Positions 1 to 10,049 of a stretch of 64,000 nucleotides of DNA are shown here, in pieces. The position numbers were made by a program, and so were the translations under genes. The notes beneath the pieces were generated by a model that ran no database searches, was not told the origin of the DNA, and saw nothing but the letters and a program-made list of their open reading frames with translations. This stretch comes from Dipteronia dyeriana (Eukaryota; Streptophyta; Magnoliopsida; Sapindales; Sapindaceae). The stretch lies in contig CM065298.1 in NCBI GenBank assembly GCA_032871835.1, positions 14,947,096 to 15,011,095 of the forward strand, written 5' to 3'. Numbering within the stretch: the first letter of the stretch is position 1; each line of letters starts with the position of its first letter.

Positions 1-1240
1 ATTTAACAAAAAAAAAAATGGGCTTATATTTTTGTACAAAAAAAAAATGTTTCCATAATTAATTCAATAAAGTAAAATAAAAATGAAATAAAAAATAAAG
101 TATAATAAAATAAAAAAATAAAGAAATAAAGAAATAAAGAAATGAGACTAATTAATTCAATAAAGTACCATAATTATATAACACTTAACACTAAATACAA
201 ATAAACAAGAAAAATGAAAAATATAGCAAATTAGTACCATTTAGATGTCTTTATCCTTTTAGTAATTTCACACACTCACAACACTTTTTATATCAGTTTA
301 CCAAACACATTGAAATTACTTTTAGTTCTCACAGCATTTTTGAAAATCAGTTTACCAAACACTCAGCTGATTCTTCCCACAACAATTCCAAAAGCAATTC
401 CCCCCACAACAATTTCAAAAGCACTTCTCCTCACAGCACAATAATACCAAACTGAGCAATAGTTAGTAGTCTTGTGTGTTGTGAACAACCTGACAAAATT
501 TGAGCTCAATCAGACCCAGGATCAACCTCCAAACTGTTACTTGATCAACACTGGACGACACCCTTACAACTGTTGGCACACCTCTCTCCTTTATTTTCTC
601 TTGTACGCAGTCACAGACACATTGCTCTCTGTTTTCATTAAGGTTTAAAAGCCCTTTTGTAATCGGTTGTAAAAGTACTAAAAGTTCCTTGGGTCTTCCA
701 CACAGTATTCTAGTAAGCGCTAGACGATAGTCGGGCGGAGACCGAACGCCTAATGCCTAGGCCGATTAGTCGGCGATTAATCCGAAAACACAATTACAAA
801 CAAATTCTAATTATCAAATGATAAATTCAAAGAAAATTCTTTTCAAATCTATAAATGTCAAATTACCAATCAAAATCCAATCATAAACCAATCCAAATTC
901 ACACTTAAAATCCTAATTCATCATTAAAATTTGACTAATAAAGATATATTGTTTCCACAATTCATCATTAAAATTTGGCTAAACAAATCAAACATGGCAT
1001 ACTTTATATCATTAGAAAGTATAAGTGTTCCACTCTTTAACAAGGGTTCATGATAATAATTTCTAAATAATCAAATAAACAATAAATAATATATTAGTTG
1101 AAGACTTTGAGTTGATAACAGTTAGTGGTACGAGCAGATGATTTAGTGAGTCAAACAAGTAACAAGTGGTCACCACTACACGTAATTGTCTTGTCCAAAT
1201 CGTTTAATTTTTTTTTTTTTCTGATTTTAACACCCATTCA
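1..1240. other. AT-rich intergenic sequence, no gene seen
   Basis: No credible coding region. The start holds short A-rich tandem runs (AAATAAAG type, about 60-145). From about 250 to 440 there are imperfect repeats of an ACAACAATTCCAAAAGCA-like phrase, typical of degraded plant repeats. Around 718-781 lies a GC-richer patch with GATTAGTCGG and GATTAATCCG motifs that recurs in altered form at about 1590-1715. Confidence 0.5.
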
Positions 1241-1260
1241 ATTGATATGTCTGTCTCTTT

Positions 1261-1563
1261 CTCTACAATTCCTTCGGCACCATCACCAATGGCACCAACG
1301 ACTCCCATCTCGATTCCTCCGTGGTCCGCCTCACCAACGACTCCAACCAGTTCTCTTTCGGTCGTGCTTATCACCCGCAAAAGCTGACCATGAAACCCGG
1401 CTCAAACTCCACCACTCTCTCTTCGTTTTCGACTTCGTTTGTGTTCTCTGTCTTGCCTGAGATCGCATCAAGTCCAGGCTTCGGTCTCTGTTTCGTCCTC
1501 ACCAACTTCACGTCTTCTGGCTTGAGATCGCTTCAACCACGACCGTTCTCATCATCTGTATAA
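1261..1563 (+). pseudogene. Lectin receptor-like kinase fragment (legume-lectin domain)
   Basis: The reading frame starting LYNSFGTITNGTNDSHLDSS continues into VVRLTNDSNQFSFGRAYHP and then a serine-rich stretch with SFSTSFVFSVLP and GFGLCFVLTNFT. These match the beta-sandwich start of the plant L-type lectin domain found at the N-terminus of lectin-domain receptor kinases, which sit in the plasma membrane and perceive extracellular signals. Only about 100 residues remain. After NFTS the frame drifts away from the family and stops. There is no signal peptide, no rest of the lectin domain, no transmembrane segment and no kinase. The fragment lies between two related GATTAGTCGG-type patches, so it may be a captured piece. 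It is most likely a dead gene fragment. Confidence 0.7.
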
Positions 1564-1937
1564 CTTCGGTCTCTGTCAAAGCCGTTGGCCGCCGACTTAC
1601 CGTTTAGTCGCCGTCTTGTCCGATTAGTCGGAGACAGCGGAATGAGAGCGATTTCAGCCTTTTCGCCACGGTCACCCAACGCCTAACTGTATTGCACCGA
1701 TTAATCAGCCTAGCCAGTTGACTTCTAGAACACTGCTTCCACATAGGTCCACATAAGGGCTTTATCAAATAATCAGTAAATTTGAAGACCGACCATATTT
1801 GAACCACTTTTAAATTTGAATATTTTATAAATTTCAATATTACCCTTAAATTAAATTAATAATATTTTTATGAAATTATTATATATATTTTTAATTATTT
1901 TACTTTTATGAAATTTTCAATAATCAAACTAATTGTG

Positions 1938-3650
1938 TTAAAAAAAATCAAAAATCAAACTCAAACCCAAAAGAAAGGTAGTGGATGGAATAGAAAAGAA
2001 AGGTATATGTTCAAGAAAAACTACATGACGAGACACATAAAGTTTTTGAGTAATCGGATCAAAACATCGATACCCTCTTTGACCTTCACCATAACCAAGA
2101 AAGACACAAATAGCAGATCGAGAGGACAACTTGCTGCGTTCTACATGAGGATGAAGAACGAAACAAATACAACCAAAAACTCTAAATAAAGAATAATCTG
2201 AGGCATACCCACACAATTTTTCGAAAAGAGAAATACCTGAATTATGAGAAGATGGAATTGTATTAATCAAAGTTACAATAGTCAGAACAGCTTCACCCCA
2301 AAACACACTAAGAACAGAAGCAGATAATAAGAGAGATCGACCAGTTTCAACAATATGTCTATGTTTTCTTTCAGCAACACCATTTTTCTCAGGAATATCT
2401 GTACACGAAGTTTGGTGAATAGTACCATCTAAAGCAAGCAACTCACAAAATTTACTAGAAGTGTATTCCCCATCCAAATCACACATAAAACATTTGATAA
2501 CAGCAGAATGTTGAGTTTTGACAAGAGCTCGAAAGGCTGTGTATATCTCAAAGAATTCAGAACGATGTTTCATTAAATAAATCCAACAATTATGAGTATA
2601 ATCATCAATAAAAGAAACATAATACCGAGACCCTCCTTTAGTGGGAACAGGAGAAGGTCCCCACACATCAGAATGAACCAAATCAAATAGAGAAGAAGAA
2701 ACAGAAACACTACGATTAAAAGGTAAAGCTGAAAATTTTACCAGTTTACATCCATTACAATCAGAAATATCATGAGTTTGTAAATTTCCTAAATCCCCTA
2801 TGGACGCTAAATATCTCAAACGAGAAGACGAAACATGACCAAGGCAAGAATGCCATAAATAAAAACTAGAAAAAGAAGAACTCAAATGAAAAGAAGACAA
2901 ATCAACACTAGTAGTAGCGACAACTGACACTTTTAACTCATCCAAAACATATAGTCCTCCTTTCCTATGGCCTGTCCCAATCAGCTTCTGAGACTGCAGA
3001 TCCTGTACATAACAAGAAGAAGAGGAAAAAGTGACTAAATTACCAGAATCACATAACTGACCAACAGTAGCAAGATTTAATGTGAGTTTCGGAATATGAT
3101 AAACATTAGGGAGTGACAAGTGAGGAGTAACAACAGAGCCAACACCTGCTAAAGGCATATGAGTGCCATCAACAGTCATAACAGGAATAGAAGACGAAGG
3201 AGACATATAAGCAAAAGATGAAGAATCTGGAGACATATGATGTGTAGCACCAGAATTCAAGACCCATATAGAAGATGACATACTTGAAGGACTATGAGGC
3301 AACTGACCTATAGAAGAAGAGGCAGACATAGCTTGTGGCTGTAAGAAGAGAAACTTCTGAAATTGCTCAGCCCAATTACTAGGATCGATGAAAGGACCTG
3401 ATGAAGTTACTACTGTAATATTGGGTTGTGGTGGTTTGTAACCTTGAGGTGGTCTATTAGCATTAGATTGTGACCGGTTGCCATGCTTCCAAGCTTGAGG
3501 TTGTTGTTGCAATTGATTATGTTGTCTCAATTTAGGACATTGAGCCTTCCAATGACCTTTCTGCTTACAGAAACTGCACTCGTCGAACGCAACCCTTATG
3601 GAAGGCTTATTCTGATTATTAGATGATGGCTTAGAAGATACTGCTAACAC
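1938..3650 (-). pseudogene. Copia Gag zinc knuckle, protease and integrase
   Basis: A 570-residue open frame. The zinc knuckle CSFCKQKGHWKAQC is near residue 26. The protease site reads WVLNSGATHHMS, where the family normally has D in D-S-G, so the catalytic aspartate appears replaced by N. The pre-integrase LWHSCLGHVSSSRLRYL is followed by the integrase core with LVHSDVWGP, a second Asp region (CDLDGEYTS), and the Glu region EKNGVAERKHRHIVE. The frame ends in FSIPSTTF plus unrelated residues, so the rest of Pol is missing. The frame is long but its Gag start (4309) is cut off by stops between 3651 and 4309. Without reverse transcriptase it cannot support its own movement. Confidence 0.75.
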
Positions 3651-4309
3651 AGAAGGATTCGGAGCAGGTGGAATTCCCTTTTAAGACTGAGACTTAAGAC
3701 GTACTTCTTCAGCCAACAACTCACTAACAACTGAGTCAACAGACGGAAGAGGAGAACGATGCAAAATTGAACCTCTAAAACCTTTAAAATCACTGCGAAC
3801 AGCCATTAAAAACTATACTAACCGTTGTTGTTCTCTACGAGCAATATAGGGACCAAAAACCTTTAATTCATCCGATTTTGTTAGAGCCAGTTGATCCCAA
3901 AGATTTGTCATAGCAGAATAAAAATCCTAAACACTCATATTATTTTGTTGTAGAGCTCGTATGCCGTTTTCTAATTGATACTGCTTTGCAAAATTTGATT
4001 GAGTGTATAACCTCTATAGATGATCCCAAACCTCCTTTGTTGTCTCATACTTTGCCAACTGTGTACCAATGGTATTCTCAACAAAATTGTTAATTCAAGT
4101 AATAATTTTTGCATTGATTGTTTCCTAGACGTCTACCAAAGTAGTATAATCCTCATCAACACTCTTAGGTTTCACAGAAATTCCACTAACATAACCCACA
4201 TCTTTTTACCCTTAAGAAAATTTCTCATTTCATAACTCCAATATGAATAATTCTTTCCGTCCAACCTCACACTCACAAACTGAAGAGAATCGTCTTTTGT
4301 AGTAGCCAT
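3651..4309 (-). pseudogene. Copia Gag N-terminal part, broken
   Basis: Reading from the ATG at 4309 gives MATTKDDSLQFVSVRLDGKN, then YSYWSYEMRNFLKGKKMW, the hallmark start of copia Gag (capsid) proteins in plants. Several stops and frameshifts follow before the frame is recovered at the zinc knuckle near 3600. It belongs to the truncated copia at 1938-4712. Confidence 0.65.
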
Positions 4310-4487
4310 AATAAAAAATAAAAAATAAAGAAAACCAAACCGGAATGCAGAAGAAAGGAAAAACGAAATACCAAATTGTAGAAACTGAACAAATACAAAA
4401 CAAACACTTCAATTGCTTTGCAAAAAAAAAAAAATAACAATATTTGATATTAAACGTCCTCCCATGAAACCTACTATGATACTATAT

Positions 4488-4712
4488 TAAACAATCTAAA
4501 AGAAAGAGAAACTATGGTTCTTTATTGATAAAACATAATACATGTATATTACAAATCAGAGAGTTTATATAGGCAATATAATAAAAGACTAATCTAACTC
4601 CTCATAAGAGTAGTAATTCTAATATAACTAGAAACATGAAAATAACATAACTAGGAAATATTACTAGAAATATAATCCTACCAAAATTAGGAAAAATAAT
4701 GTAATTCTAACA
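4488..4712 (-). repeat. 5' LTR of the truncated copia element
   Basis: On the minus strand the block starts TGTTAGAATTACATTATT and ends just before the decayed primer-binding site. It contains an AATAAAG-like signal near its end. No partner LTR was found in the window, so the left end (about 4488) is an estimate. Confidence 0.5.
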
Positions 4713-5269
4713 ACCATTACTTTTTCTCCTAGTGAGGAAAAATAATCACCCACTGCCCAATGTATTGTGTCTGAGACTAGGGGTTTTGTTAATTTATGTA
4801 TTTTGTATGAGAAATTGGGTGAGATAGACGCAAGTCACAACCACAACCCTGATCTGGTTTTGCCCCGTCCAAGTTCCAACTCTTTCTGTCACAAAACACT
4901 TCAATAAAGAAAAATTGTCCCCAAAACTCCTCTTTCAGCATTTCATCAAGAATCTCGCATACACCTCAGTAATTTACAAAATCACAAAGATTTTCATGGT
5001 ATCACTGTAATTATTTTATAATTAATTCATTTATAATGATTTTCTAAAATTAAAAGAAAGGGCATATTTGGTAATGTTGGAGTATGCTTAGGAAATATAA
5101 TCTTTTAAAAAATATGATGGGGTGAACATACAAAAAAGGGTGTAAATACGATTTTTTAGGGGTGTAAATACGATTTTTTAGGGGTGTAAATGCCGCGACT
5201 CAAACTTTAATTTGGGTCATCTCCACAAAGCATGAAACCGAACCCAACAATAGGTTGGATAGATAATAC
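4713..5269. other. Intergenic, with a 22-bp tandem repeat
   Basis: No coding region seen. At 5138-5197 a 22-bp unit (GGGTGTAAATACGATTTTTTAG) is present twice plus a partial third copy that diverges after GGGTGTAAAT. Confidence 0.6.
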
Positions 5270-5577
5270 GGTAAGAAAAACTCTCTCTAATTCAATTATC
5301 TAATATGACAATTTTTTTAGAGATTATAGAAATGAGTTTCTCAATTGAAACTCTCCTAGAAAGCCTTATAATTAAGGATTTCTCAATATTTACCACCAAT
5401 ATACAAGAGGAGAGAGAGAGGAAGACAAATGTGTTATGGTGATTGGTCATAAAATGAATATATATTTTATTTAAATAATTACATTGAAGATAATAATATA
5501 CATTTCTTTACTTTTTTTTTTGTTTTAACAAAGTTAGTCCATATTAAAGAGAAATACTATTATATCCAATGCAATTA

Positions 5578-5641
<64 letters not shown>

Positions 5642-5848
5642 TAATTTTATGATCAATCCATAAATATTTGTGTCACTCTCTTTTGTATTTTATTTTACAA
5701 TTAAAAAAATTAAAATGATCAAGAAACAACTTCAATTATTTTTGTGGAAAATAGTGAGAAATGCTAATTAGGATTTTCAAAAGGATTTTCAAAAGAATTT
5801 CTCAATTGAGAAACTCATTTTCTTAATCTCTAAAAAAAACTTTTTACC
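5270..5848. mobile_element. MITE-like element with inverted ends and internal TA microsatellite
   Basis: The left end GGTAAGAAAAACT is matched in inverse orientation by ACTTTTTACC at 5839-5848. Inside these, ATGAGTTTCTCAATTGA (about 5331) is mirrored by TCAATTGAGAAACTCAT near 5800. The total is about 580 bp with no coding potential. A (TA)n run lies at about 5580-5637. The target-site duplication is unclear, so the superfamily is not assigned. Confidence 0.55.
5580..5637. repeat. (TA)n microsatellite
   Basis: About 28 uninterrupted TA units inside the MITE-like element. Confidence 0.95.
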
Positions 5849-6495
5849 ACATCCTCCATATTTAGGTTATAATTACATTGGAGTTTTTTTTTTATCTCAT
5901 TATCTACCTATCCTATATTATAAAAAAGTTTACATAAATACATATCAATATCGGAGATGCTCTAATATGTGTTTAATTTGTATGAGTTGATACAATGTCT
6001 TTCTGCGCTAGGGTATTTTGTGAGCAGTTGTGAGGGTTTAAAAACTTTATAGGATTTATGAAGTTAATTGGTAGTTGGAGAATTTTTTATTATTTTTATG
6101 TTTCTAAATTTAACAAGTTTCTAATAGCATATCACATCTAAACAGTACCTATTTCCTTTGACTTTAGTGGTGAGGATTTGAATCCTATCATACACATTTT
6201 ATAAGTATGTTTATATTGTTTTTTTTCCGATAATTTAAGAATAGATATTTGGATTGTATATGGACTATTTGATATCAGCAAGTCCCAACAATCAAAATTT
6301 ATTGAAATGTGAACATATATGTTGATAAATGTGTTCTATAGAATCGAAATGTGTGTGAATGAACAAAAAGCCAATAAAGAATATATGCAGATTCCAATCA
6401 AGCACCGATGAAGAATAAAGAATCCACTTTATCTGTCAACCAGTGCAGATTATTATTCTATTATGCCTTTATAAAAAAGAGAAAGAAGAAATATA
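5849..6495. other. Intergenic, nothing recognised
   Basis: AT-rich DNA upstream of the first U5 gene. No ORF with family resemblance and no RNA gene seen. Confidence 0.6.
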
Positions 6496-6545
6496 GTCCC
6501 ACATTGCCTACACAGAAAAACCCTCAACCAGAATGGACATATAAG
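6496..6545 (+). promoter_or_regulatory. Plant snRNA promoter (USE + TATA) of U5-A
   Basis: The upstream sequence element GTCCCACATTG is at 6496-6506 and a TATA box ATATAAG at 6539-6545, about 43 bp apart start to start. Plant snRNA genes transcribed by Pol II place these elements about four helical turns apart, as here; Pol III snRNA genes use about one turn less. The U5 start lies about 38 bp after the TATA box. Confidence 0.8.
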
Positions 6546-6577
6546 AAATGGAACAATTTCTACCTATATTCCTATGG

Positions 6578-6697
6578 AGCCGTGTGTTGAGCACAAAGCG
6601 AACTATTTTTTCGCCTTTTACTAAAGAATACCGTGTGCTCGCCACTTTTAGCGGCATAAAACAATTTTTGGAGGAGTTGTACTCTATACAACTCCTA
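6578..6697 (+). ncRNA. U5: U5 spliceosomal snRNA, unit A
   Basis: U5 snRNA is the core of the U5 snRNP and holds exon ends during splicing. The invariant loop 1 is visible as CGCCTTTTAC, flanked by ACTATTTTTT and TAAAGAATACCGTG. The 5' stem pairs GAGCAC with GTGCTC. The Sm-binding site is AATTTTTGGAG. It is the closest of the three copies to the usual plant Sm site; units C and D have TATTTTTGTTGGAG. A strong 3' hairpin (AGGAGTTGTA / TACAACTCCT) closes the RNA at about 6697, giving about 120 nt, as expected for plants. AAAATCTAAG follows as a possible 3' box. Promoter elements are intact. Start and end are inferred from the fold and from the sister copies. Confidence 0.85.
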
Positions 6698-7328
6698 TAA
6701 AATCTAAGTTCAATGTTTTGTTATAAACATGTTCGAATAGTCCCTTCATTTTTATAGTATCTGAAAATAATTTATTATCTTTCTCTTATACTGTTTAGGA
6801 ACAAAATCTCAGAACCAGTTAATTAATTGAGGTTTTTGTGTATTTTTGATAGAACTCTATCACTCTCAGGAGTAAATTTCATTGGTATACTAACAAGGAG
6901 TCTAAATCATTGAAAGACCATCCTTAAAATTATGCACTCCAGTTAGGAAAATTTGAGCATATGCAGCAAGACTTAATAATGGTGTATATGATGCAGGAAA
7001 TGATAAAGGAAAGCGAGAAAATGGTGATGCAACAGAATCATTCAAGCTGCAAATCGCAGATTACTTGAAGGGAGCCAGCTGTATGCTTGATTTGAAAGGA
7101 GGGCTCTCTCATTGTTTGAAGAATTTAGTAATTTTTGAAATTAAGTTCAATCTCTAGTTTTATATTGCTTTAGTAGTTCTCATTAGAATAAGAACCAAAA
7201 TTACAAAATAGCTTTCTGTAATTCAGATTCAACAGCAGAATTAGAGTTGAGAGCAGATTATTCAGCAGTTAAAAATAACCACAAGACTAGTCCGCTGCAG
7301 TTATAATGACTCAAAGGAAGGCTTTTAG
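6698..7328. other. U5-U2 spacer of unit A
   Basis: No gene. The right part (about 7180-7330, with TTCAACAGCAGAA and AACCACAAGA) is recognisably homologous to the spacer just before the U2 promoters in units C and D. The LINE fragment those units carry is absent. Confidence 0.6.
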
Positions 7329-7340
7329 TTTCCAACATCG
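7329..7340 (+). promoter_or_regulatory. Degenerate USE of U2-A
   Basis: TTTCCAACATCG stands where units C and D have TTTCCCACATCG, so one core C is changed to A. It is now about 660 bp from the U2 start because of the MITE at 7411-7983, which destroys the normal spacing. Confidence 0.6.
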
Positions 7341-7410
7341 ACAGAGCACGGGAGCTTACAATGCAGATTAGTGTATGCAGATTAGGGCTACAAGAGAATA
7401 ATGACCTAAA

Positions 7411-7983
7411 GGGCTGTTTATTTTTTTTATCTGAAGACCTAACAATTTTGAATTTTTTTTTGGAGACTAAATAGAGATTGACTTATAAATCTAAATGACA
7501 TATTTGTTTTTTTTTTTAAGTAATTTAAAATGTATATTTTTCTGCAAACAAAGTTCAAATTTTTTTATCGAATAATATAATTTTACATGTTCTGAAAACA
7601 AAGTTCAAGTTTAATTTATTGTAAAAAAAATTTAAATTATTTTATATGTTGTTCATGTTCCTGCATATATAATTGAGGAAACCATTTTTTTTTTTGATAT
7701 CCTGGTTCATATGCAATGGAAAAAAAAGTTATTGATTTTTTTTTTGAAATAGGTTCTTGAATTATATGCACCGGTTATGAGAAGTGATTACGATTTTTTT
7801 TCTAAAATCCATTTAAAATAAGAAATTTGTTAAAATAAATTAAGTTAAAAGTCAAAATTTCTTATTTTATTTTTTAAGTTGCTTTTTTTGTTGATATTTT
7901 TAAGTTGATCACTCAAAAAAAATAAAACTTAATGAATTCAATTCAGACCCATTAAGTTTTAAGTGGAAAAAATAAACGACCCC
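7411..7983. mobile_element. MITE inserted between U2-A promoter and RNA
   Basis: The left end GGGCTGTTTATTTTTT and the inverse of the right end, GGGGTCGTTTATTTTTT, form terminal inverted repeats. The 573-bp interior is T/A-rich and non-coding. Units C and D have only about 65 bp between USE and U2 start, so this is an insertion specific to unit A. Flanking CTAA and TTAG could be a decayed 3-bp TAA/TTA duplication of the PIF/Harbinger type, but this is not clear enough to assign. Confidence 0.65.
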
Positions 7984-7995
7984 TTAGTACAAATC

Positions 7996-8718
7996 ATACA
8001 TTTCTCGACCTTTGGTTAAGATCAAGTGTAGTATATGTTCTTATCAGTTTAATATCTAAGAGGAAGAAAGAGAAATCACTCGGTTTATAGACTTGGTATG
8101 ATAATGAGACGTTCGAAGGCTTTGGCTCTTGACCTTAATCAAGATTTTGGAAAGGAAATCATAGTTCCTGAGAGGAAGAAGACTTCTTGGAATTTAAAAG
8201 AAGAGTTAGCTAAGATCATTAAACCCGAGATTGTTAGGAGGATCAAAGCTGGATCCTTTGGAAACCTAGAGGGGATACTTCCGTTAAAAAACAATTAGCG
8301 TTTGTTTCTTTATGGCTTGGCTAGTGCCTATGGTTGGGGGTTCTTTTTCTGTGTATTGGGGCCCATTTGTGGGTTTTCTTTGTGTTCCATGTAATTTACC
8401 GCTTTTTAGGTTGTAGGTTCGTGTTGTTTTTGTGTTTTTTTTTGTAGACTGGTTGTGTGCATTAGCTTGTTTAGGGGTTAGTGCGGTTGTGTGTTTCATA
8501 GGGTTAAGGGTGTTTGGCTTATTTGTCGCTCTTCGGCTTTGCCGCTTATTAATAAACTTTACCGTTCAAAATAAAAAAAAACCTGATATGTGGATCACTG
8601 ATCCACACGATATTAAGTTTATTTTTTTAGGGGGAGTTTCCATCATAGTAGCTTGCTATTGAGGTTTTCAAGTGTCACCCATGTGTTGCACTACTGCACG
8701 GGCTTGGCGTACCCCTAC
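7996..8718 (+). pseudogene. U2: U2 snRNA, unit A, split by a LINE
   Basis: U2 snRNA pairs with the intron branch site in the spliceosome. The first 62 nt (7996-8057) run from ATACATTTCTCGACC to CAGTTTAATATCT and keep the branch-site pairing GTAGTA. Against the intact copy they show several substitutions and one lost T. The RNA resumes at 8585 with GATATGTGGATCACTGATCC, through stem-loops III and IV, to about 8718. Between them 527 bp of LINE sequence are inserted at RNA position about 62. A MITE also separates the gene from its USE. Stem-loop IIa (GTGGATC / GATCCAC) is still perfectly paired, so decay of the body looks recent relative to the insertion. It cannot make a normal U2. Confidence 0.9.
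8058..8584 (+). mobile_element. 5'-truncated LINE inserted in U2-A
   Basis: The block interrupts U2 at AATATCT/GATATG and ends in AATAAAAAAAAA, a poly(A) tail in the same orientation as U2. It holds a 66-codon frame at 8098-8298 (rich in K/E, not recognised), then a T/G-rich 3' UTR with CTTCGGCTTTGCCG just before TTAATAAA. The 3' region resembles that of the other plus-strand LINE at 14166. Only CT is shared at the two junctions, so a clear target-site duplication is missing. It could also be a non-autonomous LINE derivative. Confidence 0.7.
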
Positions 8719-8844
8719 CAATTTTAATTTAATATTTTTAAGTAATTGTTATTGTGATCCAAAGCAGATTATAGTATGGTTTTCAATTTAAGATAGTTCA
8801 AGTTCTGGTAATTGTCCTTTTCAACCAAAAAAGAAGGTTGTATT
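8719..8844. other. Spacer between U2-A and copia element 1
   Basis: AT-rich, no gene. It ends with GTATT (8840-8844), the left target-site duplication of the copia element. Confidence 0.7.
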
Positions 8845-9255
8845 TGTTGGAAGAGAAGAGTTTTAAGACTTAGGAACATTTAGGAGGAGGAGATAAAACA
8901 AGAAGAATTTTAGTGGAAGAGAACTCTTTGTTATTATTTCTCAAATTTTTGGCTTAAAACAAAATGAGGAACCTTACCCCTATTTATACTAGTAGCATCT
9001 CCTTAACCAATGACTAGGATTATGCCACCACACATTTAAACTAGTGTCTACAATTAAGTGTCTAGAATTCACTTCTAAAATATCTATGATTCTAGAATAC
9101 TCTTACACTCTAGAATATTCTTACAACTATCTAGATTTTTCACAAGTAATAATCTAGAACAAACTTCTAGAAACTAGACCTATTGGGCTTAATTAATTGG
9201 ACATTTATTTTAAGCCTAATAAATTTTGGATCAAATCAAGTTTAATTTTCCAACA
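8845..9255 (-). repeat. 3' LTR of copia copy 1
   Basis: 411 bp, TG...CA ends in both orientations, about 90% or more similar by eye to 13313-13723. Confidence 0.9.
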
Positions 9256-9495
9256 CCCCCCTTAAACGTGATTTGTCATTCCAAGTAAGCTTCTCATCTT
9301 GACAAAGTCTTCATGCTTGAGTGGATTAGTGAAGATATTAGCTACATGATCTTGAGATTTTACATACCCCAATTGTACATCCTTTCTTGTGATGCACTCT
9401 CTTATGTAGTGTTAGTGTGTATCAATGTGTTTGCTTCGATCATGGAAGACTGGATTTTTTTTCTATGGCCTCGCTGCTTTATTGTCAACCATTAC

Positions 9496-10032
9496 CTAGG
9501 TTGGCTCATCTTGTGTCATGCCCAACTCCTTTAAGAGGCTTCTGAACCAAATCGGATGACACACACATGATGTGCCAACTACATATTCTTCTTCAAAAGT
9601 AGATAATGTGACTATCGACTGCTTCTTTGGCATCCAAGTAAATGCAATGTCTTCCAAGAAGAGCATAAATCCATTAGTGTTTTTTCGTTCATCCAAGTCT
9701 TTAGCCCAGTTGCTATCACTATATTCAAGAAGTCTATATTCATTAGATTGATAGTAAAACATCTTAAAGTTTATCGTAACTTTGATGTAACGAAGTATTT
9801 GCTTAGTCGTCTTTAGATGAGTGGTTGTTGGAGCCTCCATGTAACGACTAACAAGTCTAACGATATAAAGAATATTAGGTCTCGTATAAGTCAAGTAGCT
9901 CAAACTTCCAACCAAGCTCTTGAAGCTTGCTACATCAATAGGTTCTTCTTCATCATACTTGGATAAATTAACTCCACATTCTATCGGTGTGCTTACAAGC
10001 ATACAATCATTCATCTTGAAATTATTGAGCAA
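9496..10032 (-). pseudogene. Copia RNase H region, copy 1
   Basis: An open frame of 178 residues. It starts in the connection region (VSTPIECGVNLSKYDEEEP, VGSLSYLTYTRPNILYIV) and covers the copia RNase H: EYSDSNWAKDLDERKNTNGF, then WMPKKQSIVTLSTFEEEYV. In the family the last motif is STxEAEY; here it reads STFEEEY. The first motif usually starts GYSDSDWA, and G is changed to E. The domain removes the RNA strand of the RNA-DNA hybrid during reverse transcription. It is probably not functional because the reverse transcriptase upstream lacks its active site. Confidence 0.85.
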
Positions 10033-10049
10033 CTCCCTTGCATAACTTT

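Larger units (their letters stand above)
1938..4712 (-). mobile_element. 5' portion of a Ty1/copia retrotransposon, 3' truncated
   Basis: Minus-strand order from the right is a short LTR (about 4488-4712), a decayed initiator-Met primer-binding site (GGTATCAGAG changed to AGTATCATAG, about 4474-4485), Gag from 4309, then a zinc knuckle, protease and integrase. The reading frame ends at about 1938 in low-complexity A-rich DNA, and no reverse transcriptase, RNase H or 3' LTR follows. It is a different copia family from the three related copies at 8.8, 16.7 and 32.7 kb. Confidence 0.75.

Noticed and set aside
8432..8662. 76-residue hydrophobic frame
   Set aside because: It spans the LINE 3' UTR, poly(A) and U2 sequence; not a protein gene.
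9313..9534. Plus-strand frames MLEWISEDISYMILRFYIPQ here, at 17004 and at 32995
   Set aside because: Conserved only because they lie antisense to the three copia RNase H/3' regions.
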